Shown piece after piece: positions 33,990-42,945 of a DNA stretch of 64,000 nucleotides. The DNA lies in NCBI RefSeq assembly GCF_009857835.1, contig NZ_WWCL01000001.1, forward strand, positions 1,550,001-1,614,000, in the 5' to 3' direction. The notes under the pieces were generated by a model. The model did not search any database. It was given only the letters and a program-made list of their open reading frames with translations, and had not been told where the DNA came from. How positions within the stretch are numbered: the first letter of the stretch is position 1; each line of letters starts with the position of its first letter. The position numbers were made by a program, and so were the translations under genes. The DNA comes from Duganella fentianensis (lineage in GTDB: Bacteria > Pseudomonadota > Gammaproteobacteria > Burkholderiales > Burkholderiaceae_D).

Positions 33990-36050
33990 ATGTCCTCTGT
34001 ACGTTCTCATTACGCTTCATTACTGGCCGCGCCAGCGCTGCTGGTTCCATTCGTTACGGTGCACGCCGAACCGACCGGTCTGCTGACGGTCACCGTCGAG
34101 GCATCCCGCACCAGCCAGTTAGGGCTGGCCGATTCTGCAAATCAGGGCAGCATTACTGGCCGTGAACTGGAGCTGCGCACGGTGTACCGGCCAGCCGAGA
34201 TTCTGGAGGCTACGCCGGGTCTGATCGTGGGCCAGCATAGTGGTGAAGGTAAGGCCAGCCAGTACTACCTGCGTGGCTTTAATCTCGATCACGGCACCGA
34301 TCTGGCGACCTATGTTGACGATATGCCGGTCAATCAGCGCAGCCATGCGCATGGTCAGGGCTGGACCGATCTGAATTTTCTGATTCCGGAAGTGGTAGGG
34401 CGAATGGACTACAGCAAAGGTCCGTATTCGGCACGCCTGGGCGACTTTGCCTCGGCCGGTAGCGTCACCGTCAATTACGCCAACCGGCTTAGCGACAGTG
34501 TGTTCACCATCAGTGGTGGGCAGAACGCTTATGGTCGTGCAGCGCTGGCGGCTTCGAGCGAGATTGGCAGCGGCAGCCTGCTGTATGCACTGGAAAGTGT
34601 GCATAACAACGGTCCCTATACGCGTGGCGATAACTACCGCAAGGCGAACGGCGTGCTGCGCTATTCGGTGGGGCCGGCCAGTAATGGCTGGAGCGTAACG
34701 GCGATGGCCTACCGCGGGCAGTGGAACTCGACCGACCAGATACCGCTACGTGCCGTACAGGATGGCAGCATAGGGCGGTTTGATGCCATCGATAACACGG
34801 ATGGCGGCCGGTCGGCGCGTAGCAGCCTGTCGGCCACATGGCGCAGCACCACGGCCGAAGCGGCGGCCAAGCTGAATGCCTATGTGATCCGTAACCGGCT
34901 TGATCTGTTTTCCGACTTTACCTACTACATGGATGATCCCGTGAACGGCGATCAGTTTGGTCAGCCGGACCGCCGCGTGACGAGCGGCTTTGGTGCCAGC
35001 CATACGTGGCGTGACGTACCTGTATTGGGGCTGGCGGGGGACTGGACGCTAGGCCTGACGGGACAGAACGATAACGTGTTCAATGGACTCAATCACACGC
35101 GCGCGCAGCAGGTGCTGTCGGCTACCCGGCAGGATCATATCGTCGAGAGCAGTGCCGCACTGTATGTGGAAAATGCTACGCGCTGGACTGACAAGCTGCG
35201 TTCGGTCGCCGGGGTGCGCACTGACCGCTATCGCTTCGATGTGAAGAGCAATCTGGCGGATAACAGCGGTACCGCAAGTGCGCAATTAGTCAGTCCCTCG
35301 CTTAGCCTGATTCTGAGCCCGTTTGCGCAGACCGAGTTGTATCTGAATCTGGGCAAAGGATTCCACAGCAATGATGGGCGCGGCACGGTCGCCAAAGTGG
35401 ATGCGAAGACGGGGGAGGCTGTGACACCGGTGCCGGGACTGGTGCAATCGCGAGGGCAGGAAGTAGGGCTGCGTACAGAACTGATCCCGCGCATGCAGAC
35501 TTCGCTGTCCCTGTACCGGCTGGACTTCGATTCGGAGCTGACCTATATCGGGGATTCCGGCACCACCGAAGCGGGGCGGCCGAGCCGGCGCTATGGGGTG
35601 GAGATCTCCAACTACTACAAGGTGCTACCATGGCTATCGTTCGATGTGGATGCTGCCTATGCCCATGCACGTTCGCGCGATCATGATGCGCTGGCTGGCG
35701 ACTATATCGAAGATGCTGTGGAAGGTGTGGGGCAGCTGGCACTGACGGTGGATAAATACGGGCCGTGGTCCGGCGCACTGCGTCTGCGCTATTTTGGTCC
35801 GCGTCCGCTGACGGCGGATAATCGCGTGCGTTCGCGATCGTCGTTCACCTTGAATGGTCATGTGGCGTATCAGCTGACACCGAAGCTACGGCTGTCGCTG
35901 GAAGCGTTCAACATCGCCAACCGTAAAGTCTCGGCGATCGACTACTTCTACAGCTCGCAGCTACGCGGCGAAGCTGCGCCAGTCGACGACGTGCATTTCC
36001 ATCCTAGCGAGTCTCGCTCGCTGCGCGCCACCTTGATCGCTAACTGGTAG
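33990..36050 (+). CDS. TonB-dependent receptor
   Basis: A protein of 686 residues. Signal peptide ending HA, a plug with 'ILEATPGLIVGQHSGEGKAS' and 'YLRGFNLDHGTDLATYVDD', and a barrel with C-terminal 'LRATLIANW'. It is more distant from the set A and B receptors and has the DHGTD/HAHGQGWTD region seen in receptors that accompany PepSY proteins. It is divergent from the set B operon. A decayed PepSY-type fragment follows. The ligand is unknown, perhaps a metal complex. Confidence 0.9.
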   Translation: MSSVRSHYASLLAAPALLVPFVTVHAEPTGLLTVTVEASRTSQLGLADSANQGSITGRELELRTVYRPAEILEATPGLIVGQHSGEGKASQYYLRGFNLDHGTDLATYVDDMPVNQRSHAHGQGWTDLNFLIPEVVGRMDYSKGPYSARLGDFASAGSVTVNYANRLSDSVFTISGGQNAYGRAALAASSEIGSGSLLYALESVHNNGPYTRGDNYRKANGVLRYSVGPASNGWSVTAMAYRGQWNSTDQIPLRAVQDGSIGRFDAIDNTDGGRSARSSLSATWRSTTAEAAAKLNAYVIRNRLDLFSDFTYYMDDPVNGDQFGQPDRRVTSGFGASHTWRDVPVLGLAGDWTLGLTGQNDNVFNGLNHTRAQQVLSATRQDHIVESSAALYVENATRWTDKLRSVAGVRTDRYRFDVKSNLADNSGTASAQLVSPSLSLILSPFAQTELYLNLGKGFHSNDGRGTVAKVDAKTGEAVTPVPGLVQSRGQEVGLRTELIPRMQTSLSLYRLDFDSELTYIGDSGTTEAGRPSRRYGVEISNYYKVLPWLSFDVDAAYAHARSRDHDALAGDYIEDAVEGVGQLALTVDKYGPWSGALRLRYFGPRPLTADNRVRSRSSFTLNGHVAYQLTPKLRLSLEAFNIANRKVSAIDYFYSSQLRGEAAPVDDVHFHPSESRSLRATLIANW

Positions 36051-36249
36051 GGTGGGTGGGGTCTCGTTACCCTCGGATGGGTTCAGTTGTGGTCTCAAAG
36101 GAGCAATGCTCTAGCGCAGCGTCTTTCCGTCATGAGACAAACAACTTGAATCGCACTACATCCTTGCTCACTAAACTGTGTGTTGCATCCTTTAGCCTTG
36201 TGACATTCCGTGAGCGATACTTGTGTATTAGTTGTTATGCTTACTGACG

Positions 36250-36393
36250 CGGTCACTGCACTTCGGCGACTAGGGCGGCATGCCGCTCAAGCTGTTATGC
36301 GCGGCGCTGGATATCATCACCATCGTGGCGCTGTTGACCGTTTTATGGCTCTGTTGGCGAAGGCGCTTTAGCCAAGCAAGCGTGCGCAAATAA
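36250..36393 (+). pseudogene. C-terminal remnant of a PepSY-associated membrane protein
   Basis: Reading the frame around 36256-36393 gives LHFGD, a stop at 36271, then GGMPLKLLCAALDIITIVAL and an Arg-rich end. This is the typical last helix of PepSY-TM proteins ('HFGDYGG..LK..WALLD..T'). The TAC/TAT codon for Tyr is TAG here. Nothing upstream is recognisable, so only the tail survives after the receptor gene; it overlaps the convergent LysR gene. Confidence 0.55.
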
Positions 36394-37255
36394 AATCGAC
36401 AAATGTGCGCAGCTTGGGCGACAGGTGGCGGCTCGGCGGCCATAACACGGAAAACACGCCGCCGTGCTTTACGTAAGGCGTCAACACGGTGCGGACATGT
36501 CCTGTCGCCAGCGCGTCGCGTACCAGAAAATCAGGAAGATAGGCCAGCCCCAATCCTTGGCCTGCCGCACAGATCAGCGCTTCGATGTTATTGCAGGTCA
36601 TGGAGGCAGGCGAGTCGATGGTGTACTGCGGCTGCTGCGGGTCGAGCACCCACTCCTGCAGCTTGCCGGTGCTGGGAAAGCGATAGCATAAGCGCGCATG
36701 GTTACGCAGATCGTGAGGCGTAGCAGGCTCGCCGCGCTGTGCGATGTAGGCAGCCGAGCCAACCACCAGGAAACGGAACGGCCCGAGCGGCCGGGCCGCC
36801 AGGCGTGAATCGGTTAGCGGGCCGCTGCGGATCGCCACGTCCACGCCTTCCTCGATTACGTCGACCAGGCGGTCGCTGAAATCCAGCTCCAGTTCGACCT
36901 CCGGATAAAGCTGCGCGAATTCCGGCAGCACCGGCAGCAGCATCCGGTAGCCGATCACAGGCATGCTGACGCGTAGCTTGCCGCGCGGGCGCTCCAGCGT
37001 GCGGGTGATTTCAAGTTCGGCGTCCCGCACATCGCAGAGAATGCGGCGGCAGCGCTCGTAAAACAGGGCGCCTTCCGCCGTCAGGCTGATGTGGCGCGTG
37101 CTGCGTTGAAGCAGACGCACGCCCAGGCGCAGTTCGAGCCTGGCGACAGCTTTGCCGACAGCGGAAGCCGAGATGCCGAGTTGCCGGCCTGCCTCCACAA
37201 AACTCAGGGTCTCGGCCGCGCGCACAAATATGTTTAAGCCATTCAATTGATCCAT
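36368..37255 (-). CDS. LysR-family transcriptional regulator
   Basis: A protein of 295 residues with the winged HTH at residues 5-62 ('FVRAAETLSFVEAGRQLGIS') and a substrate-binding domain. Divergent from the MFS transporter gene, its likely target. CrgA-type features ('LLQRSTRHISLTAEG') are present. Confidence 0.92.
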   Translation of the reverse strand: MDQLNGLNIFVRAAETLSFVEAGRQLGISASAVGKAVARLELRLGVRLLQRSTRHISLTAEGALFYERCRRILCDVRDAELEITRTLERPRGKLRVSMPVIGYRMLLPVLPEFAQLYPEVELELDFSDRLVDVIEEGVDVAIRSGPLTDSRLAARPLGPFRFLVVGSAAYIAQRGEPATPHDLRNHARLCYRFPSTGKLQEWVLDPQQPQYTIDSPASMTCNNIEALICAAGQGLGLAYLPDFLVRDALATGHVRTVLTPYVKHGGVFSVLWPPSRHLSPKLRTFVDFICARLLG

Positions 37256-37353
37256 TAAGGAATTTTTTTCCGTATTAAGCGGATATCGAGCTTGTTTATC
37301 TGGGATTGCAGCGATTCTATCATTGTCGACTCTTTATCTTTGATGGAGTCACC

Positions 37354-38850
37354 ATGATTGCAATGCAGCGCGACCATTCGCTCACCTTGCTGGCGGTCTG
37401 CCTGGCGGCGCTGGCCATGCCGCTCAGCTTTACTGGACCGGCCGTTGCGCTGTCGGCCATCAGCCTTGACCTGGGCAGCGATACCGTGGGTCTGAACTGG
37501 ATCGTCAACGCCTTCATGCTGACCTTCGGTAGCGCCTTGATGGCTGCGGGTACGCTGGCCGACCGCTATGGCCGTAAACGGCTGTTCTTGTGCGGCGTCT
37601 TGCTGTTTGCGCTGTCGTCGTTCGGCCTTGCCGCTGCGCCTACGCTGGCAGTGTTCGACTGCTTGCGTGCGTCACAAGGCCTGGGAGCGGCGTTCGCGCT
37701 GGCGTCCGGCATGGCCGCCTTGGCGCAGGTATTCGACGGCAAAGCGCGGCTGCGCGCATTCAGCATGATCGGCACGGCGTTTGGTGTCGGCCTTGCGTTT
37801 GGCCCGCTGCTGAGTGGCCTGCTAATAAGGCAGTGCGGTTGGCGCGCTTTCTTTGTGGCTGCTGCGCTGCTGATGCTGGTCGCGCTTGCCGCCGGCCTGC
37901 GGTTCATGCACGAATCGCGCGACCCGGACGCCGAACAGCTGGACTGGCGCGGCGCAGTGGTTTTCACTGCCACCCTGACCACTTTGACGTGGGCCGTATT
38001 ACGCGTGCCTGAACTGGGCTGGAACCATCCGCTGGTGCTGGCCTTGCTGCTGACGGTCCTGCTGCTATTGGCCGGCTTTATCGCCATCGAATTGCGCAGC
38101 GCACGGCCTATGCTGGATCTGTCACTGTTCCGTTATCCCCGCTTTATCGGCGTGCAGTTCCTGGCGGCGGCGCCGGCCTACGGCTTTGTGGTGCTGCTGG
38201 TGCTGCTGCCGGTGCGACTGATCGGCGTCGAAGGTCATAGCGAACTCGAAACGGGGCGCTTGATGCTGGGATTGTCCGCCCCCATGCTGGTGGTGCCAAC
38301 GCTGGCCGCGTGGCTGGCGCGCTGGTGGTCGGCGGGCGCCTTGTCCGGACTGGGATTGCTGATTGCGGCTGCCGGTCTCGTTTGGCTGGCGCAGTTGCCC
38401 TTCGGCGTATTGGGGGCTGAATTGCTGTGGCCTTTGCTGACCATCGGCGTCGGCATCGGTCTGCCGTGGGGACTGATGGATGGCATGGCCGTCAGCGTGG
38501 TGCCCAAGGAGCGTGCCGGCATGGCGGCCGGTATCTTCAGCACCACGCGCGTAGCAGGCGAAGGCATTGCGCTGGCCGTCGTTGGCGCCGTGCTGGCGAC
38601 GCTGATACAGCATGGTCTGGCGCATTCCAATATGCCGTCTGCCGCGAGCCGTCTGGCATTGGGACAACTGGCTGCTGCCGCCAAGCTGGCCGGCATGCCG
38701 GTGCAGCAGATGGCGCAGATTTACGTGCACGCCTTTCAGAACCTGCTACTCATGTTATCTGGTGTAACGGTGCTGACGGCGCTGATGGTGTTTAGCTTTC
38801 TGCGCGCTCCTGCTGTCGAGGCGACGGAGTCAGAGCGCCTTGCTGCATAA
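37354..38850 (+). CDS. MFS drug-efflux transporter (DHA2-like, 14 helices)
   Basis: About 498 residues from the ATG at 37354 (GGAG upstream). The hydrophobicity pattern suggests about 14 membrane helices. Motif A 'GTLADRYGRKR' follows helix 2 and 'QGLGAAFALASGMAAL' is motif C-like. Family members extrude antibiotics or dyes in exchange for protons. Control by the divergent LysR protein is likely. Confidence 0.9.
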   Translation: MIAMQRDHSLTLLAVCLAALAMPLSFTGPAVALSAISLDLGSDTVGLNWIVNAFMLTFGSALMAAGTLADRYGRKRLFLCGVLLFALSSFGLAAAPTLAVFDCLRASQGLGAAFALASGMAALAQVFDGKARLRAFSMIGTAFGVGLAFGPLLSGLLIRQCGWRAFFVAAALLMLVALAAGLRFMHESRDPDAEQLDWRGAVVFTATLTTLTWAVLRVPELGWNHPLVLALLLTVLLLLAGFIAIELRSARPMLDLSLFRYPRFIGVQFLAAAPAYGFVVLLVLLPVRLIGVEGHSELETGRLMLGLSAPMLVVPTLAAWLARWWSAGALSGLGLLIAAAGLVWLAQLPFGVLGAELLWPLLTIGVGIGLPWGLMDGMAVSVVPKERAGMAAGIFSTTRVAGEGIALAVVGAVLATLIQHGLAHSNMPSAASRLALGQLAAAAKLAGMPVQQMAQIYVHAFQNLLLMLSGVTVLTALMVFSFLRAPAVEATESERLAA

Positions 38851-38962
38851 CTGGAAGTCTGGATCGTCGGCGTGGGGCAGGACGTGGAAGCCGAGGCTGG
38901 TCATCAGTCTGAGCATGAGGCGATTCTTGTGCAGCAGCAGGCCGACGATTTCGTTGAGTGGC
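38830..38962 (-). pseudogene. C-terminal remnant of a GNAT acetyltransferase
   Basis: The minus strand encodes, in one frame up to the stop at 38830, 'LNEIVGLLLHKNRLMLRLM', 'TSLGFHVLPHADDPDFQLC' and SKAL, the typical last third of a GNAT domain (N-x2-ML-x-L-x3-LGF). No start or acetyl-CoA loop is present. It overlaps the end of the MFS gene and abuts transposase-like sequence at about 38963, so the gene was probably cut by an insertion. Confidence 0.5.
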
Positions 38963-38963
38963 C

Positions 38964-39180
38964 GTCACGCATGCCGCCGTGGCTGATGCCACGGTCTCCG
39001 AGTCGCTTCTCGACCGTGGCGACACCAGCCGCAATACTACGCGAATCGGAGCGCCCCTACCGCGGAGAAGGAAGCGAAGTTGAAACAGGCCGGCTGGCGC
39101 ACCTACATCCAGCGCAAGGGCAGTGCCACCAAGGGTATCTCCCAAGTGCAAAAGAAACGAAACCGCCACCTATTGGCGCA
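38964..39180 (+). pseudogene. degenerate IS5-family transposase C-terminal fragment
   Basis: From 39038 the frame reads 'ANRSAPTAEKEAKLKQAGW', 'RTYIQRKGSATKGISQVQKK' and RN, the C-terminal pattern of IS5-type transposases. The preceding part 'ADATVSESLLDRGDT' (from 38982) is in another frame, so there is a frameshift. No terminal repeats were found. Confidence 0.6.
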
Positions 39181-39533
39181 GCTCGCGCCGAATCGAGCCG
39201 CTTTGCTCTGCTCAAAGCTATCACGAAAGGCACTTTCCGACATGACTCTTCTTTTTGCGGCTCTCCCTTGTGCCAGCGATCAAAGGAAAGGACTTCTGGT
39301 ATGTGCAAACCTGATGAATGGCCAGCTTCGCCTCAAATCGAGCAAGATGCATGGTGTCGACTGCATGGAATAGTCCGAGTCGAGCTTCTGATGAGAGGCT
39401 ACAGCACCCGGCGTGACATTTCTTGAACCTTTCAGGCGAGCAAGATGCTACTCTCAATGCGTCGGCCGGGTTCGGCCAAAAGCGGTCCATGCTTGCCTAT
39501 ACCGGCAAGACAAGGAAGGTAGTGGCTTCCCCA
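39181..39533. other. 353-bp stretch without a supported gene
   Basis: Several short open frames overlap here but none has a ribosome binding site with family-like sequence. It is probably more debris of the insertion event. Confidence 0.4.
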
Positions 39534-40568
39534 TCATTCCTCCTCCTGACGCGTACCTTTTCGATATTCAGAAGGGCTACTGCCTGTCCAATGTTTGAAT
39601 GCACGGCAGAAGCCTGTGGCGTCAGAAAAGCCAAGATCGAATGCCAGCACTGCGATACTCGTATTCGAATTTGTCAGCCGATGGACGGCAATATCTCGTC
39701 GAAGCCCGTCTTTGACCGCCTGAAAATGCGTTCCTTCGTCTGCAAATCGGCGGTTGAGTGTCCGGACAGAGCTATGCAATGTCTGCGCGAGGTCCCTTAT
39801 CGTAACCGGCTGTCCAATGTTTTGCTCAAGATACTCGCGCGTTCTAGCCCCAATTGAAGCTCGGTGAGATGTGCTGAAGGTCCAGTCTTCCGGAGCACGT
39901 TTAAGGAACGCCCATAGGTCATGCTTCTCACGTTTGAACAGCTCCGCACAATCTTGATATGAGAAGTAAATGCTGGTCACGTCAGCATGGAAGCTCACCT
40001 CACCTGGATACAAAAAAGTATAGTCCTCGAAATGCCTAGGCTTGGCGAAGCGAAACTCGACCCGGTGCAGAATGATCTCCCTACCGAGCAGCCAGGATGC
40101 GATGCCGTGAATTAACTTCATCATCAGCTCATGTCCAAGCAGATTTACCTGCGCACCAGGTGTTCTTTCGATAAGAGCCAACCGCACCAGATTATTTTTA
40201 GAAGAGATCTGCACACGATAATCATCCAGCAGCAGATTCCAGAAGCGGACAAAACGGTGTAGCGCTACTAGTACTGTTGGCGCGTCCAACAAGCTAAGCA
40301 TGAGGTATTTCAGGGTGCCAGTACGGATTGGCCGGGACCACAATCCCAGCATCTCGTCGTCGAGTGTCGCCGCGACTGTTCTGTACAGCGTTACGTACTG
40401 TTGACGCGTTAGTCGTGCATCAGGCTGATTGAGAAGGGACTGGGGAATAGTGGCACTTGCAAGTACGTGTGCTGCTACCTGTTCTCCGTGATGGGTGAGA
40501 ACAGACTGCAGCATCCCGTGCAGAAAGTGAGCCGAAACAGTAAGAGTGCTTTGCCGAAATATTTTCAT
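39534..40568 (-). CDS. AraC-family transcriptional regulator
   Basis: About 344 residues from the ATG at 40568; an ATG at 40589 is possible. The N-terminal two thirds resemble the arabinose-binding-like domain of OruR/ArgR-type AraC proteins ('LTRQQYVTLYRTVAATLDDE'), and the C-terminus has two HTHs ('TIRDLAQTLHSSVRTLNRRF', 'SIAVLAFDLGFSDATGFCRA'). It is divergent from the ketoacyl synthase gene, 166 bp away, and probably controls it. Confidence 0.9.
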   Translation of the reverse strand: MKIFRQSTLTVSAHFLHGMLQSVLTHHGEQVAAHVLASATIPQSLLNQPDARLTRQQYVTLYRTVAATLDDEMLGLWSRPIRTGTLKYLMLSLLDAPTVLVALHRFVRFWNLLLDDYRVQISSKNNLVRLALIERTPGAQVNLLGHELMMKLIHGIASWLLGREIILHRVEFRFAKPRHFEDYTFLYPGEVSFHADVTSIYFSYQDCAELFKREKHDLWAFLKRAPEDWTFSTSHRASIGARTREYLEQNIGQPVTIRDLAQTLHSSVRTLNRRFADEGTHFQAVKDGLRRDIAVHRLTNSNTSIAVLAFDLGFSDATGFCRAFKHWTGSSPSEYRKGTRQEEE

Positions 40569-40734
40569 CGTCTTTTTATTATGGCGCATTCCGCATATCT
40601 CTTGGCGCGATGCGATAATCTTTGTTTCATCTCCAGCCTATACTTGAACAGAATTCTCTCACGCCGCACATTCTTGAAGACGGCTGCATGGCGTGTTTTG
40701 TCAAGGCCATACACATTTTTCATTGGAGCATGAT

Positions 40735-42003
40735 TTGAATACACGACGAGTTGTTGTTACTGGCATGGGTATTGTCTCCCCCCTGGGCTGTGGAGTCGAG
40801 GCTGTATGGCGCCGCCTTCTAGATGGTCATTCGGGATTGGTAGCGCTTCCTGAGGAGGTCACGGAGGGCATTACATCTAAGGTCGCCGGAATTGTACCGA
40901 GCGTAACGCTAGACTTCCCATGGGGATTCGATCCTTCCTTCGCGGTTGAACCCAAGGATCACAAGAAAATGGACAGGTTCAGCTTATTTGCGCTGACCGC
41001 AGCGCAAGAGGCCTTGAATCAAGCTAGCTGGCATGCTGGCACAGACACTGCGCGTGAGAGGACGGCGACCATTGTGGGCTCAGGCGTGGGCGGATTCGGC
41101 GCAATCGTAGAGGCTGTGAGAACCACCGATGGCCGTGGGCCAAAACGACTTTCTCCTTTTACCGTGCCCAGTTTTCTGGCCAATATGGCAGCTGGACACA
41201 TTTCCATTCGTCACGGCTTTCGTGGTCCGCTCGGTGCGCCTGTCACCGCATGCGCCGCAAGCGCACAGGCCATTGGCGATGCAGCACGCCTTATTCGTGC
41301 CGGCGAAGCCGATATTGCTGTATGCGGCGGAGCTGAGGCCTGCATCGATCGCGTCAGCTTCGGCGCATTTGCCGCTGCAAGAACCATGTCCACCAGCTTC
41401 AACGACCGGCCCACTTTGGCGTCCAGACCCTTCGATGTCGAACGAGATGGCTTTGTCATGAGCGAAGGAGCCGGCATGTTGGTCATCGAAGAATTGGGAC
41501 ATGCATTGCGCCGCGGCGCCACGCCGTTTGCGGAACTGCTGGGGTATGGTACGAGTGCGGATGCCTACCACATGACGTCCCCACCCAGCGACGGCGCTGG
41601 AGGACGGCGCGCCATGGAGCTGGCGATCCGGCAGGCGAACCTCGCACCCGAACAGATCGGACACTTGAACGCCCATGCAACATCCACTTCAGTTGGCGAC
41701 ACTAGTGAGCTCGCTGCCATAAAAGCAATATTTGGAACGGGTCGCGGCCCCGCCGTATCCGCCACCAAGTCCGCGACAGGACATTCGCTCGGGGCGGCGG
41801 GCGGCATGGAAGCAATCTTCACCGTGCTTGCCCTGCGCGACCAGATGGCGCCGCCCACATTGAACTTGGCGCGGCCTGATCCGGCAGCTGCGGGCATCGA
41901 TATTGTCAATGGATCGGCCAGAAAAATAGCAACGGACTATGCTATCTCCAATGGCTTCGGGTTTGGCGGCGTCAACGCGAGTCTAATATTCGGTAGACTT
42001 TAA
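40735..42003 (+). CDS. fabF: beta-ketoacyl-ACP synthase II-like enzyme (KAS II)
   Basis: About 422 residues from a TTG at 40735 with GGAG seven bases upstream; the nearer ATG at 40730 leads to an immediate stop. The Cys-His-His triad is visible in 'VTACAASAQAIGD', 'LNAHATSTSVGD' and 'SATKSATGHSLGAAGG'. KAS II condenses malonyl-ACP with acyl-ACP. It stands without acyl carrier protein or other fab genes and is paired with an AraC regulator, so a specialised lipid or secondary-metabolite role is more likely than housekeeping FabF (inference). Confidence 0.88.
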   Translation: MNTRRVVVTGMGIVSPLGCGVEAVWRRLLDGHSGLVALPEEVTEGITSKVAGIVPSVTLDFPWGFDPSFAVEPKDHKKMDRFSLFALTAAQEALNQASWHAGTDTARERTATIVGSGVGGFGAIVEAVRTTDGRGPKRLSPFTVPSFLANMAAGHISIRHGFRGPLGAPVTACAASAQAIGDAARLIRAGEADIAVCGGAEACIDRVSFGAFAAARTMSTSFNDRPTLASRPFDVERDGFVMSEGAGMLVIEELGHALRRGATPFAELLGYGTSADAYHMTSPPSDGAGGRRAMELAIRQANLAPEQIGHLNAHATSTSVGDTSELAAIKAIFGTGRGPAVSATKSATGHSLGAAGGMEAIFTVLALRDQMAPPTLNLARPDPAAAGIDIVNGSARKIATDYAISNGFGFGGVNASLIFGRL

Positions 42004-42089
42004 TCCTGTTGTGGACCAAGGGAAGCAGTAACCCTTGGGCTGTCACTGTCCGTTATGGGGCGTAAGCAGATATTTCATTTAGCCCACCT

Positions 42090-42122
42090 GACCGAATCGG
42101 TTGCCGGAAGTGATCTGACATA
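42090..42122. repeat. dispersed repeat R2, copy a
   Basis: The core GTTGCCGGAAGTG and its flanks recur at 47717-47749 (about 26 of 33 bases). It lies 20 bp before repeat R1b, so R1 and R2 may be parts of one old element. Confidence 0.45.
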
Positions 42123-42141
42123 TCTTGAGCATTTCGCGTAA

Positions 42142-42210
42142 GAGTGAGTGCCGCACGTCTATCCAGTCGACGCCCTTACTCATGTGACGATTTTGAAAGG
42201 AGGGCGCCAT
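42142..42210. repeat. dispersed repeat R1, copy b
   Basis: An ungapped 69-bp match to 12844-12912. Its right end supplies a strong AAAGGAGG site and ATG (42209) for a 69-codon open frame to 42418 that resembles no family and runs through a terminator, so that frame is not called as a gene. Confidence 0.5.
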
Positions 42211-42326
42211 GAAAAACTGGGCAATCAAAGCCGTTGTCTTTTTTGAGGGGCAATTTGAGGGTCGCGGACTGTTCCGTAGACCCGAAAATCGGCATTTCTC
42301 CCTCTGGCGGACCTCCCAAGTAGGCT

Positions 42327-42414
42327 CCCACCGTCTCCGCCAGGAAACTTTGTTAAAGAGAATCTTTAACAATCAAAGAAGCCCGCTAGCTATGAAGCTG
42401 CGGGCTTTTTTGTT
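42327..42414 (+). other. possible tRNA-Ser 3' end relic with boxA-like hairpin and terminator
   Basis: CCCACCGTCTCCGCCA (42327-42342) equals the usual 3' end of bacterial tRNA-Ser, but the T-loop and the rest of the tRNA are absent. Then come a perfect 10-bp hairpin TTGTTAAAGA / TCTTTAACAA (42350-42372), containing the boxA-like CTTTAACAA, and an intrinsic terminator AAGCCCGC / GCGGGCTT with six T (42379-42412). It may be what remains of a tRNA locus used as an attachment site. From here to 42819 no gene is supported. Confidence 0.45.
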
Positions 42415-42819
42415 TTAGTTCGGAAAATTCTTGTCACCAATACGAATCCCGGGTCCTCGCATTCCAGATTGCGTCGCCCTATGAGGGATAGGCCTAGCGT
42501 ACCCTTTTGAGGGGCAATTCGGGGTCGCGGACTCATGGCGTTTTATCTGTCCCGGATCCGTCAAGTTACGCTCTTCTACCTCTGTACGATTCCCCCAACC
42601 CGGCGTTCAGTCTTTCTGCTGTAGCTCTCTCGATTTATCGGGGCTTGGGAGTGCTTGTACAGGCTGCGGAGATTTATGGCCCTTTTTCTGCTCCCCCGAA
42701 TTCGTAGCTAAAAAGAACTACTCTACCTAGTTAGAATTTTCATATCTCCTCCGCCTTCTGATGCATAGGAAGGTGCGACGTGTTTTTCTATAATCAAATC
42801 ACAATTGGTATTAAGTTAA

Positions 42820-42851
42820 GTATCGCTATATACTAAAGTATATTGCGATAC
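42820..42851. promoter_or_regulatory. ModE-like operator 1
   Basis: TATCGCTATATA-N6-TATATTGCGATA is a near-perfect dyad with the layout remembered for ModE (molybdate-responsive repressor) sites. It lies 95 bp before the receptor start. Confidence 0.75.
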
Positions 42852-42868
42852 GAGATTTATAAGCTCCC

Positions 42869-42909
42869 AACCCGCTGGCGAAGTATGAAACTGGTCGGGT
42901 TAATTTTTT
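42869..42909 (+). terminator. terminator-like hairpin between the two ModE-like sites
   Basis: AACCCG (42869-42874) and CGGGTT (42896-42901) pair around 21 nt and are followed by TTTTTT (42904-42909). It could stop transcripts entering from upstream or attenuate one starting near operator 1. Confidence 0.45.
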
Positions 42910-42913
42910 ACCC

Positions 42914-42941
42914 ATCGCTATATACTGAAATACATAACGAA
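42914..42941. promoter_or_regulatory. ModE-like operator 2, overlapping the translation start region
   Basis: ATCGCTATATA-N6-TACATAACGAA ends four bases before the receptor ATG, so it occupies the place where a ribosome binding site would be. Its left half is identical to operator 1 over 12 bases. Confidence 0.7.
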
Positions 42942-42945
42942 AACT

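Noticed and set aside
42209-42418. 69-codon open frame with a strong ribosome binding site
   Set aside because: The site belongs to repeat R1, and the frame runs through a hairpin and an intrinsic terminator without any family-like sequence.
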